64,000 nt of DNA from SIG565 sp045651765 (GTDB taxonomy: Bacteria > Bacillota > Clostridia > Oscillospirales > Acutalibacteraceae): the NCBI GenBank assembly GCA_045651765.1, contig JAZRSY010000008.1, positions 198,051 through 262,050 of the forward strand, read 5' to 3'. Below the pieces are notes generated by a model. That model did not search any database and was not told the DNA's origin. It saw only the letters and a list, made by a program, of their open reading frames with translations. Numbering within the stretch: position 1 is the stretch's first letter; every line of letters begins with the position of its first letter. The translations under genes and the position numbers were made by a program. Positions 31,380-39,257 of this stretch are shown here, piece after piece.

Positions 31380-31970
31380 ATGCTTGCTCTATACTTAGCT
31401 TATCTTGATGATGCAAATGATCAAAGACTGTTTGAGGATATATATTATTCTTATAGAAAACAGATGGTAACTTTGGCACTTTCTATTTTAGGTAAAAAGG
31501 AAGATGCCGAAGATGCAGTCAGCAAGGTTTTCGTGCGAATCGCAGAAAAGAACTGGGATGTTGTACGTGGAATAAAATCTGACACAGATCTGCGAAACTA
31601 TTTGCTCAAGGCAACCAAAAATACCTCGCTCAATATGATCAAAGCGAGGAAAAAGGAAAATGTATCTCTTGATACTATTTCAGAATATTATTTAGAAGGA
31701 ATCGAAGAACTGTCTGATGATAGTTTCCTTGAGGTAATATGTAATCGCGTAGAAGCCGAAAAGGTTAAAAAGACTATTTTACAGATGAATGAAAAATACC
31801 GCGATGTTTTATACTATCATTTTGTGATGGGTCTGACAGTTCCGGAAACTGCTAAATCACTGAACCAGACAATTGCAGCCACAAAGAAACAGTTAGTGCG
31901 TGGCAAAAAGATGCTGTTAAAAATGCTCGGCATAGAAGGAGTTGAGACAAATGGCAATGAGCAGGAGTGA
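31380..31970 (+). CDS. ECF-type RNA polymerase sigma factor
   Basis: This 196-residue sigma-70 family factor with regions 2 and 4 only has FEDIYYSYRKQMVTLALSIL and KKEDAEDAVSKVFVRI (region 2), plus YRDVLYYHFVMGLTVPETAKSL (region 4 HTH). It overlaps the next gene, a membrane protein with DUF4367, by 20 bases, which is the usual sigma/anti-sigma layout. AGAGG precedes the ATG. The regulon is unknown; the secreted genes downstream are candidates. Confidence 0.85.
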   Translation: MLALYLAYLDDANDQRLFEDIYYSYRKQMVTLALSILGKKEDAEDAVSKVFVRIAEKNWDVVRGIKSDTDLRNYLLKATKNTSLNMIKARKKENVSLDTISEYYLEGIEELSDDSFLEVICNRVEAEKVKKTILQMNEKYRDVLYYHFVMGLTVPETAKSLNQTIAATKKQLVRGKKMLLKMLGIEGVETNGNEQE

Positions 31971-32616
31971 TTTTAATAATGCTCTCAGAGAGGCAGTGTC
32001 TTCTGAGTTTACCGATATTCCTACCGATGAGAGTAGCATTAACTATACCTTTTCCGAGTGTTTCATCGAGAAAATGGATAAGCTAATTCGCTCACAAAAG
32101 AAGGTATATTACAACTTTATAAATACGGTTTCAAAGCGTGTTGCCATTATATGCCTGGTTGTAGTAACGCTATTCACAACGGCCTGCAGCGTAAAAGCAA
32201 TTCGCGAACCGATTGTAAACTTTATTACTGAGGTATATGAGACATTTACAAGGTATTTCTTTGATGGGGATACAGCTGAGTCGGTAACAAAAGAATTCTC
32301 AATTGAAGCGTTGCCAGAAGGCTTTAAGCAGACTGATTACACATCAAACGATATACGCATTACAAAAACGTTTGAAAATGGTAATGGAGATATTCTTAAA
32401 CTTTCTCAAACAATTACTGAAGACACAGAATATAATCTTGATGCCGAACACGGAAGTACGGAAAAGATGATTGTTTCTGGAAAGGAAGTATACATTATCA
32501 ACACAGACGAAGTAACTCAGGCCGTTTGGATTGAAGATACCTATATGTTGAGAATAACCTATTACGGCACCATTAGTATTGATGAACTCACCGTTATAAT
32601 TGAAAGTGTTAAGTAA
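31951..32616 (+). CDS. Membrane-anchored DUF4367 protein, probable anti-sigma factor
   Basis: This 221-residue protein has a cytoplasmic N-terminal part of about 60 residues, one membrane helix (RVAIICLVVVTLFTTA), and an extracytoplasmic domain with ESVTKEFSIEALPEGFK and EKMIVSGKEVYII...AVWIEDTYMLRITYYG typical of DUF4367. Translation is coupled to the sigma gene. The external domain could sense an envelope signal. ATG 31951 (AAGGAG 9 bases before) is preferred to TTG 31942. Confidence 0.78.
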   Translation: MAMSRSDFNNALREAVSSEFTDIPTDESSINYTFSECFIEKMDKLIRSQKKVYYNFINTVSKRVAIICLVVVTLFTTACSVKAIREPIVNFITEVYETFTRYFFDGDTAESVTKEFSIEALPEGFKQTDYTSNDIRITKTFENGNGDILKLSQTITEDTEYNLDAEHGSTEKMIVSGKEVYIINTDEVTQAVWIEDTYMLRITYYGTISIDELTVIIESVK

Positions 32617-32622
32617 AAAGAG

Positions 32623-32654
32623 AGTGCGGAACTTAAAGAAGTTCCGCACTTTTT
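32623..32654. terminator. Bidirectional terminator
   Basis: AGTGCGGAACTT-AAAG-AAGTTCCGCACT with a T run right and an A run left, between convergent genes. Confidence 0.9.
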
Positions 32655-33104
32655 CTAATAAGAATCTGTTTTTTGATAATTGATTTCGTCTGCTGCGCCG
32701 CCAGTTCCGTAGATCTTGTATACTACTGTTACCCGATATGTACCAGAAGAAGATAACTGATAGGTCCGAGTACCTTCATAGCTGTACTTGTTAATGGTGT
32801 CAACCCACTGATCGTCAGTTGTTCCAATATCTACACGGGACCAAAATAGTCCTAAAACTTTCTTTTCAATATATGTTGTAATCACGGCTTTAGTTGTGGT
32901 GCTTGGATAACCGGAATACTCATACGAAATTGTCATCTTGCCACTACTATTGATATTCATAGCAGTTGTAGTGGATAACGTGTTGTTGTAACGAGGGGTG
33001 ATTTCTTCCAGTGTTGCTGCAGATGCAGAAAACGAGCATAGCGGAACAATGGATACACATAGCGTTAAAACAATGGCGAAGATGCGCTTGATCAGCTTAT
33101 TCAT
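32655..33104 (-). CDS. Secreted protein, DUF6147-like
   Basis: This 149-residue protein has a Sec signal (about 1-30, ending in SASAAT). The mature part is beta-rich: TTTAMNINSSGKMTISYEYSGY, TTYIEKKVLGLFWSRV and TYRVTVVYKIYG. It resembles small secreted proteins of the DUF6147 type whose role is unknown. ATG at 33104 has AAAGGAGATGAG upstream; a further in-frame ATG at 33122 overlaps that ribosome site and is rejected. Confidence 0.72.
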   Translation of the reverse strand: MNKLIKRIFAIVLTLCVSIVPLCSFSASAATLEEITPRYNNTLSTTTAMNINSSGKMTISYEYSGYPSTTTKAVITTYIEKKVLGLFWSRVDIGTTDDQWVDTINKYSYEGTRTYQLSSSGTYRVTVVYKIYGTGGAADEINYQKTDSY

Positions 33105-33137
33105 TTTCTCATCTCCTTTCATTTAGTATTTGAGATT

Positions 33138-33165
33138 TTGACAATTCTCCATCTCTATATATACA
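33138..33165 (+). promoter_or_regulatory. Promoter of the metalloprotease operon
   Basis: TTGACA (33138-33143), 16-base spacer, TATACA (33160-33165). Confidence 0.6.
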
Positions 33166-33212
33166 ACAAGATAAAAAAGTAAATGGGGACATATTTTTAA
33201 AGAGCTTTTTGT

Positions 33213-33298
33213 CTCCTATCGTATGGGATGTGTTGTTGTATTTGTGATAGGAGGCCTCGAATATGAAATATAGGGGGGATTACAACACAAAAAAGTGA
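33213..33298 (+). promoter_or_regulatory. Leader with sequestered ribosome site and 11-codon ORF
   Basis: CTCCTATC (33213-33220) is the complement of GATAGGAG (33246-33253), which is the ribosome site of a tiny frame (33263-33298, MKYRGDYNTKK). The metalloprotease gene begins 25 bases later with its own AAAGGAGG. It could be a leader peptide with a translational switch. Confidence 0.4.
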
Positions 33299-33323
33299 GG
33301 CTTATTTTCAAAGGAGGTTTATT

Positions 33324-34013
33324 ATGAAAATCACAAAAAGATTATTAGCAAGTGTACTTATGATCGTTGTAGTTGCTACATGCTTTGCCGTTCCTGCAGC
33401 AGCTCACGAAATTTATCCTGGATATCCTATGCGAATTCAAGATCGCAATTCAAGTTCGGGCCCATTATTACATGTACATTACAAGTATATGCGAAATGAA
33501 GGGGCACCGGCACATTATTACGATTGTGCTATTGCAGCAATTGATGCGTGGGATGGTTTTGCGAATGTAACTGACGGTGGATGTAATCAGTTAGCTCCCG
33601 TTAACATGAATATTTCATTTAGATGTTCTTCGAGTGTGTGGAACGATCTTGGCATTTCCCCTTTGACTTTTGGTTTGACGTGGATTGTTGATACTGATGG
33701 TAATGATGTACTCACAGCGAATGATATTATGAATTCGTCTGGAACTATTGATCTTGCGATTATTTATATGAATCCAACAGGAACTGTTTTCCATACTGGA
33801 ACTTCTAATACAACTACTATTAAAAATCGCATTAAAAAAACAATGATACATGAGATTGGACATGCAATGGGATTAGGACATTCCGATGAACCGTTGTTTA
33901 GTCCGATACCTGCCTCTACACCCTCTATTATGAAACGAGGATTTCCCGATGAAAATAACACTGGAACTACTCCTCGGCCACACGAAAGAACAGACCTTAA
34001 CAATATGTACTAA
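33324..34013 (+). CDS. Secreted matrixin-like zinc metalloprotease
   Basis: This 229-residue protein has a Sec signal (about 1-27, ending PAAAHE). The metzincin zinc site HEIGHAMGLGHSDE is at about residues 174-187, and a Met-turn in TPSIMKRG follows about 25 residues later. There is no prodomain or repeat region. It is likely a free extracellular protease that could trim surface proteins or host matrix. The ATG has AAAGGAGG. A lipoprotein gene follows in the same transcript. Confidence 0.88.
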   Translation: MKITKRLLASVLMIVVVATCFAVPAAAHEIYPGYPMRIQDRNSSSGPLLHVHYKYMRNEGAPAHYYDCAIAAIDAWDGFANVTDGGCNQLAPVNMNISFRCSSSVWNDLGISPLTFGLTWIVDTDGNDVLTANDIMNSSGTIDLAIIYMNPTGTVFHTGTSNTTTIKNRIKKTMIHEIGHAMGLGHSDEPLFSPIPASTPSIMKRGFPDENNTGTTPRPHERTDLNNMY

Positions 34014-34028
34014 GGAGGGAAAATATCT

Positions 34029-34634
34029 ATGAATAAGAAGAAAATTTTATCTACTGTTTGCGCTTGCTTTGCTGCTGTATTAGTTGTAGGATGCGCTTCA
34101 TTTTTTCTTGGAAATCAGAGCAATAATAACGAACTAAGAGATAAATATCCTATTATTAGTGAAGCAGATTATATGTTTGATGATCCTTCGTTCTCTTTTG
34201 AGCAGAGAGTTGCTATTGCACCCAATATCGCCGAAATTGAAGTTGTAAAGAAATTGCCAGATTATACGGTTGTAGTTGGTGATGAGGCTTATGGCACTTC
34301 GAAAGAAGTTGTGTTTAGCCAATATCAAGTTAAGCTTGTGTCTAACATCAGTAATACGGATATTTTGACTAAAAGCGATGATACTTTTGTGATCACATTT
34401 GCTAAAGACTTTGCTCCATCATACCCTGTTTTAGAGGATAATATGAACGCAATTTGCTCTATCGTAGCTGCTTCTGGTGCTCATGAGGGTAAATATATTT
34501 TCTTTGATAGAAGCTTTTATTATGTGGATGAAGGAATTGCTCTGTCTGCATATGAAGGCGACGACAGCCCCGCAAGCAAAATGTGCAAAAAAGACACTTT
34601 GATTCAACAAATTAAAGACATTAGAAGCAAGTAA
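34029..34634 (+). CDS. Lipoprotein of unknown function
   Basis: This 201-residue protein has a lipoprotein signal ending LVVGC (Cys about residue 22). The mature part carries FEQRVAIAPNIAEIEVVKKL and QVKLVSNISNTD, a pattern often seen in small secreted proteins that monitor or inhibit partners, but I do not recognise a family. Located 15 bases after the metalloprotease; it may be its inhibitor or chaperone, which is a guess. AAGGAGG precedes the ATG. Confidence 0.65.
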   Translation: MNKKKILSTVCACFAAVLVVGCASFFLGNQSNNNELRDKYPIISEADYMFDDPSFSFEQRVAIAPNIAEIEVVKKLPDYTVVVGDEAYGTSKEVVFSQYQVKLVSNISNTDILTKSDDTFVITFAKDFAPSYPVLEDNMNAICSIVAASGAHEGKYIFFDRSFYYVDEGIALSAYEGDDSPASKMCKKDTLIQQIKDIRSK

Positions 34635-34641
34635 TTATTAA

Positions 34642-34678
34642 AAAACGAGATGCTGCAATTTTTGTAGCATCTCGTTTT
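34642..34678. terminator. Terminator after the lipoprotein gene
   Basis: AAAACGAGATGCT and AGCATCTCGTTTT arms with an inner CAA/TTG pairing. A and T runs on both sides. Confidence 0.85.
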
Positions 34679-34680
34679 AC

Positions 34681-34884
34681 TTAATAGTCTTTGGTGTTAT
34701 AGGCCACCCATTTTGCCACATAACAATCTAAATAAAATCTTGTTCCAGACTCATTTTCAACGAACCGGTCAAAAACGCGATATATTCCTCTGTGATCGTT
34801 TCGCAAATCTGAGTCTGGAGAAATTGGTTCAACCCAAACTTCAATATGCTGATTTATTTCCAGTCTGGAGAGAGGTTTACCCAA
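34681..34884 (-). CDS. Hypothetical fragment at the right island edge
   Basis: A 67-residue frame from TTG 34884 (LSRLEINQHIEVWVEPI, DHRGIYRVFDRFVENES, YVAKWVAYNTKDY). It remains open for about 20 more codons upstream (to 34947) without an ATG or ribosome site, so it looks like the 3' remnant of a longer gene. No family recognised. It could be cut by element rearrangement. Confidence 0.35.
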   Translation of the reverse strand: MGKPLSRLEINQHIEVWVEPISPDSDLRNDHRGIYRVFDRFVENESGTRFYLDCYVAKWVAYNTKDY

Positions 34885-35284
34885 TGGATATTGGGGTTCC
34901 GCATAAATCGGTGGAGCAACGAACAGTTCATCTGAATCTTAAAAAGAAATTGTTCTACCTTCCGAGGAGAGCAGTTGGCGGTTAGATATAAAAAGTTTCC
35001 CTTATTTTCGCTCATAAGGGCAAAAACAAGGGAAAATACATAACAATTGAGTTTAAAGTTGCTGAAAAGCCCAGTAATATCAAGGTTTTTTAGAGTGTAG
35101 GACAGTTAATGTCTGATAAATTCCAATTTATCGAATAGATGATATTTATAAAAGGGTATTAGGTTCTCCTAACAAGTGGAAAATGTGCCGTACATTTTCC
35201 CTGCTTGCTACGGTATAAGACAAAATCAAAGGAAGCTCGAAAATTTCGTACTTCCTTTTTTACTGTCACAAAAAATATTTTAAT
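34885..35284. other. Right island junction without a confident gene
   Basis: Contains the right att-like repeat, a 14-base match to the left flank (35116-35129), and a hairpin GGAAAATGT-GCCGT-ACATTTTCC with outer CAAG/CTTG (35171-35206). A terminator-like stem GGAAG...CTTCC with T run follows (35231-35260). No promising reading frame longer than short fragments. Confidence 0.5.
34996..35035. repeat. Right island-edge repeat (att-like)
   Basis: 35014-35035 matches 12226-12247 at 20 of 22 bases. It is framed by TTTCCCTT (34996) and AAGGGAAA (35028), and also CCCTTAT/ATAAGGG. This is the same architecture as the left copy. Confidence 0.55.
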
Positions 35285-35458
35285 AGTGATATTGTGAGAC
35301 AGGTCTCACAGTGTTATTTTGCCTATCGGCAAAGTGATATTAAAACCTTCGATTTTAGTGATATTTTATTCGCTCCTAAACTCACAAAGCGAATAACACT
35401 CGGCTTTTAGCCGAATATAACTGCGAAGCAATATAACTCGCCTTTGGCGAATAAAACT
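35285..35458. repeat. Symmetrical array of small hairpins
   Basis: AGTGATATT-type 9-mers (35285, 35310, 35333, 35357 region) alternate with short hairpins: GTGAGAC/GTCTCAC, TTGCC/GGCAA, AAAA/TTTT. After a central ATTCGCT/AGCGAAT hairpin the order inverts, with AACACT, AATATAACT, AATATAACT and AATAAAACT between CGGCT/AGCCG, TGC/GCA and TCGCC/GGCGA hairpins. The 9-mers of the two halves are complementary, so the whole can fold into one long stem with side arms. Confidence 0.75.
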
Positions 35459-35486
35459 GGGGTTGTGTCCTTACGGGTACAACCCC
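35459..35486 (-). terminator. Terminator of the PAP2 operon
   Basis: GGGGTTGT / ACAACCCC stem; read leftward it is followed by AGTTTTATT. It reaches the PAP2 stop codon. Confidence 0.8.
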
Positions 35487-36031
35487 TAAACCTTGGGTTT
35501 TTTGTTGTTTATTTTTTTGTAAGCCTTATTAACCAAAAGGCCTGCCAGCAGTGCAAAACCAATGCCCAAAACAATTCCTGCTAAAACATCGGTTGGGTAG
35601 TGAACATAAAGGTAAAGCCTCGAAAAAGCAACCAAAGCGGCTAATATAAGTGCGGCAACGCCAAATTTTTTGTTGTTTAAAAAAATGGCACCGGCGGTTT
35701 CAAAACAAGCCAATGTGTGCCCCGACGGAAAAGAAAAATCGTGCAATTTTGCAACTAACAGGTCAACATTTGGGTTTAGGTCGTAGGGACGGATTCTGCC
35801 CACAACATTTTTTAAGAAAATGTTGCCAACCAAAAATCCGATTGCCAACGACACACCAATGGTTATGCCGGTTTTGCGTGTCTTTTTAAAGCAAATAAGC
35901 AGCAAAGAAAGGGCAATGCAAAAAATTCCGTGGTCGCCCAATTTTGTGATTAAGGGCATTAAAAAATCTAAAACAGGGCAGGCAAAGGTGTTTCTGATAA
36001 AATCTAAAATTCCAAGTTCAAAATTATTCAT
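35486..36031 (-). CDS. PAP2-family membrane phosphatase
   Basis: This 181-residue integral membrane protein has about five to six helices and the three PAP2 motifs: RIRPY (motif 1, with an upstream Lys), SFPSGHTLA (motif 2) and SRLYLYVHYPTDVLAG (motif 3). These enzymes remove phosphate from lipid pyrophosphates or phosphatidic acid, for instance undecaprenyl diphosphate. The ATG overlaps the previous stop (TAATG), so it is coupled to the 350-residue protein. Core-style codon use returns here. Confidence 0.9.
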   Translation of the reverse strand: MNNFELGILDFIRNTFACPVLDFLMPLITKLGDHGIFCIALSLLLICFKKTRKTGITIGVSLAIGFLVGNIFLKNVVGRIRPYDLNPNVDLLVAKLHDFSFPSGHTLACFETAGAIFLNNKKFGVAALILAALVAFSRLYLYVHYPTDVLAGIVLGIGFALLAGLLVNKAYKKINNKKPKV

Positions 36032-37083
36032 TATTTTGCCCCCGAACTTTGCAGGTCAATAACCTTCATATTTTGCCCGTCAACATAAATATAAACATTT
36101 TTATTGTAATAATCTTTATATTCTACCCCATTTCTAATAAGAACTTGTGTTAGCGTTACACGGCAACTGTAAATTGAATCGGAATATTTTAAAATTTCGT
36201 GTGAGGCGGCATCTTCAAACCTAAAGCCTTCGTGGTCGAGCGAGAATATAACAAGGCTGGTTCTTAAATTCTCGTAAAATTCGGTGTCGGTGCTAAAATA
36301 TTTTTTAATATTGTTAAGCGAGCCATCGTTTTGCATATAGGCCGAATAGGTTTTAGAGGCCTCAATGGCAAAATTGCTTATTTTATCAGAATTGGCAATG
36401 TCCTGCGCAACCAAATATTGCAAACCCGATTTCGTAACGCTCAATTCCTGTTCGCCCGCAAAGGCAGTTACCTTAACATTTTCGCTAATAAGGTTATAAA
36501 TGTCGGCATATTGCGGCGCGGTTAAAGTGTTCGATGCATAGTTCTGTGGAATTTTTGGCAGTTCCGAAGTTTTAATGTCGGCGTCACTCACGGCAACACC
36601 GTTAATAAATGCCTTAGCGCCTGTTGGCAACATAATTTTAATGGGTTTGTAAAATTCGTCGGCCAGACTTATTTTTAAAATTTCGTAGGTCGATGTAAGT
36701 GCCGAGCCTTCGTTCTTTTTAAGGTAAACATTAAGTAATTTTTGCTCGTCGGCCTTAATGGTATAGGCTAAATCACAGCCTTCGGGGCGGGTGGATAAGG
36801 TGGACGAGGTTACCGTTTTGCCGTTTATGGCGGCAGCAACAGCGCCATTTACCGTATCGGCCGTTTCGTAAGCCGAAACATCAAGTTTGTGCTGACTTTT
36901 AAGCCCAAACACGTTGTTAGCCTTAACATAGGTTTCTACAATATTGTTTACAATATTTTCGGGTTGGGCATTTTCGTAAGAGGCAAGCCAACCGTTAAAA
37001 GCAATTAACCCCACAATCAGCAAAATGCCAAAAACAGCAAGGCAACTAAAATATATTTTGTAAAAAAGAGGTTTGTTTTTCAT
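36031..37083 (-). CDS. Membrane-anchored protein, NTF2-like, unknown function
   Basis: This 350-residue protein has one N-terminal helix (IYFSCLAVFGILLIVGLIAF). The extracytoplasmic part has two regions: about 40-200 with SLADEFYKPIKIMLPTGAKA, and about 255-345 resembling an NTF2-like fold (KKYFSTDTEFYENLRTS, then VTLTQVLIRNGVEYKDY). No catalytic motif is visible. It lies between the glycosyltransferase fusion and PAP2 with minimal spacing, so it probably serves the same envelope pathway. Confidence 0.6.
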   Translation of the reverse strand: MKNKPLFYKIYFSCLAVFGILLIVGLIAFNGWLASYENAQPENIVNNIVETYVKANNVFGLKSQHKLDVSAYETADTVNGAVAAAINGKTVTSSTLSTRPEGCDLAYTIKADEQKLLNVYLKKNEGSALTSTYEILKISLADEFYKPIKIMLPTGAKAFINGVAVSDADIKTSELPKIPQNYASNTLTAPQYADIYNLISENVKVTAFAGEQELSVTKSGLQYLVAQDIANSDKISNFAIEASKTYSAYMQNDGSLNNIKKYFSTDTEFYENLRTSLVIFSLDHEGFRFEDAASHEILKYSDSIYSCRVTLTQVLIRNGVEYKDYYNKNVYIYVDGQNMKVIDLQSSGAK

Positions 37084-37084
37084 A

Positions 37085-39232
37085 TTATCCCTCCGTTACT
37101 ATAAAATAGGTTGGAATGCTGCGCGGCTTGGTAAAGGCTTTGTAGCGGTTAACAAGGCCTTGGGTTTGGTAGGTGTCAAACTCGGATGTATCCACAGGGT
37201 ATTTATTAAAATAATCTTTATAATACATCATGGCCGAGGAGCCACCATCTAACATACCGGCTGTTACGGCACCATAGCGCACCATAATATCAATAACATC
37301 GTTTTTGGTGGCACCAATACTGTCGGCGCTGCGACCGTCGGTTACAAGCAAAATAACGGTACCGTCGGCACGCTGGCCAATGGCGGTGCGTTGGGCGGTG
37401 CCTGTGTTACTGTCGCTGTAATGCAGTTTAACCTCGCTGCCGCTGCTTTCAATAATAACATTACCGTTTTGGAAAGAAACGGCATCGCGTATGCCCAACT
37501 CGTCGGCTTGGGTTTTGGTCATGGATTCCTTGCAAATAAGTTTATTGTTACTGTCAAAACCAATAAAGGTGCGGTTGAGCGAATCACTCCACACTGCCTT
37601 GCCGAATGAATATGTAAGCCCCATTGGCTTTGCGCCGCTGCCCATGCCGCCAACATCTAAAAATTCGCCGCCGTTAATAGCAGCTAATGCGTTATATTTT
37701 TGGGCAACATCAAAAATTCGTTTGCCGCTTGTGGCGGTTGCAAAATTGTCCGAAGAAACCCCGACCTTAACGCGTGCAGGGTCCTTTACAAGTAAAACAT
37801 AGGCCTTAAATTTAGGCTCGTTTAAAAATTCAAGTTTCATGCCATCAATGGCATTGTCCCATTCGCCGCTGCCGGCACTGTTAAGAGCCGAAGCATCTAT
37901 AATATCGGTATTAACCTTTTGGCTGTTGGCCAAAATATCATCAATCCTTGACTGCGACATAAATAGCCCCGGTATCCACTTGGTAGCACTGGCCTGCTTG
38001 GCCGAAAGCACCAGCATATTACAAAGGCTTTTGCTCGGCCCATGGGTTATTAAAAGACAGGCCGCAACAACGGTTATAAGTAAAAGCCCCAACGCTGTGC
38101 CAACCGAAAGCAGTGTGCGTTTAATAATGGTGCCAACGGTTAATTTTTTATTTTCGTTGGTGGTTTTTGTTTTTTCTTTTTTAGTATCATTAAACACCCA
38201 GTTTTGTTGTATGCGGTAGCTAATAAAAAACAAAATGCAGTCCACAATAATTTTTATAACGGTGGAAAGCCCTGCCCCTGCCGAGAAAATAGCCGACAGG
38301 AGAGAGACAACCCCTGCCGAAATTAACATTTGGGGAAGGGCAACGCAATAATATTTAATCAGTGTGTTCTTGCTTTTTGTTTTGCAGTGGAACACCTTTT
38401 TCTTGTTAATTTTAAAGTTAATGAGGCTCGAAATTATCCTGGCAAAAACGGTGGCTGTAAACTCTACCCAAGAGCCAAGCAATTTGCCGAAAATTTTGCA
38501 AATCAGGTAAAAAACCGAAATATCGGCCAAAAATGAAACAATAGAACTTAAAAAGAAGGCAAAAATAAAGCGGTAAACCCTTAAAGAATCTTTAATTGGG
38601 TGGAAGTGCGAGGTTTTGTTTTCTTCTATGTAAACCGTTTTAATTTTAACCTCTTTAAAGTTAACATTGTTTTGCTTAAATTTTAAAAGCATATTGGTTT
38701 CGTATTCAAAGCGTTCGCCGTCAATGCTAATTAAAAGGTTAAGCAAACCCCTTGGGAATGCCCGCAAACCTGTTTGTGTGTCAGAAATGGTTAACCCGCA
38801 AAGCAATTTAAACACAAGCGAGGTTGTTTTGTTGCCAAAACGGCTGCGTGCAGGAACCTCGGGCAACGAAAAATCACGGCAACCCAAAACCGCCACATTA
38901 GAATCAACATCTAACGCGTTGGCACAAGCGCAAACATCTTGTGGGTCGTGCTGACCGTCGCCATCAACGGTAATAATGCCGTGAATTTTTGGCAAATTGC
39001 GTTTTATATACCTAAAGGCTGTTTTAAGCGCGGCGCCTTTGCCACGGTTAACGCGGTGGTTAAGTTGTGTAATGCCATCACCCTGCGGAAAGAAATGCAA
39101 GGTTTCTTTACTGCTGCCGTCGTTTACAAGCAAAATATTTGCAAACCCAACATTTTTAAGCCCGTCAACAGTTTTTTCCAACTTTTCATCGGGGTTAAGG
39201 CTTGGTATTACTATAATAAAATTTTCATACAT
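37085..39232 (-). CDS. GT2 glycosyltransferase - GtrA - phosphodiester glycosidase fusion
   Basis: This 715-residue protein joins three domains. Residues about 1-215 form a GT2 dolichyl-phosphate-sugar synthase-like domain (IVIPSLNPDEKLEK, LLVNDGSS, TVDGDGQHDPQD). About 225-350 form a GtrA-like four-helix membrane domain ending RIQQNWVF. After a further helix (about 375-397) comes a NAGPA/DUF2233 phosphodiester glycosidase domain (about 470-712: AAINGGEFLD, LLVTDGRSADSIGATKNDV, GMLDGGSSAMMYY). The first two parts would make and flip a polyprenyl-phosphate sugar; the last acts outside on a sugar phosphodiester. First gene of the operon. Confidence 0.88.
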   Translation of the reverse strand: MYENFIIVIPSLNPDEKLEKTVDGLKNVGFANILLVNDGSSKETLHFFPQGDGITQLNHRVNRGKGAALKTAFRYIKRNLPKIHGIITVDGDGQHDPQDVCACANALDVDSNVAVLGCRDFSLPEVPARSRFGNKTTSLVFKLLCGLTISDTQTGLRAFPRGLLNLLISIDGERFEYETNMLLKFKQNNVNFKEVKIKTVYIEENKTSHFHPIKDSLRVYRFIFAFFLSSIVSFLADISVFYLICKIFGKLLGSWVEFTATVFARIISSLINFKINKKKVFHCKTKSKNTLIKYYCVALPQMLISAGVVSLLSAIFSAGAGLSTVIKIIVDCILFFISYRIQQNWVFNDTKKEKTKTTNENKKLTVGTIIKRTLLSVGTALGLLLITVVAACLLITHGPSKSLCNMLVLSAKQASATKWIPGLFMSQSRIDDILANSQKVNTDIIDASALNSAGSGEWDNAIDGMKLEFLNEPKFKAYVLLVKDPARVKVGVSSDNFATATSGKRIFDVAQKYNALAAINGGEFLDVGGMGSGAKPMGLTYSFGKAVWSDSLNRTFIGFDSNNKLICKESMTKTQADELGIRDAVSFQNGNVIIESSGSEVKLHYSDSNTGTAQRTAIGQRADGTVILLVTDGRSADSIGATKNDVIDIMVRYGAVTAGMLDGGSSAMMYYKDYFNKYPVDTSEFDTYQTQGLVNRYKAFTKPRSIPTYFIVTEG

Positions 39233-39257
39233 TTAAGGTTTCTCCTACCCTATACCG

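Noticed and set aside
34713..34985. 90-codon forward frame at the right edge
   Set aside because: No ribosome site or recognisable motif, and it overlaps the more protein-like reverse frame.
14621..35035. Complete conjugative element
   Set aside because: No relaxase, coupling protein, VirB4-like ATPase or replication gene was found. Only small ICE-type genes and an integrase are present, so it is at most a mobilisable or decayed element.
35285..35458. Hairpin array as a CRISPR array
   Set aside because: Unit lengths vary, repeats are only 9 bases and become inverted halfway, and no cas genes are present.
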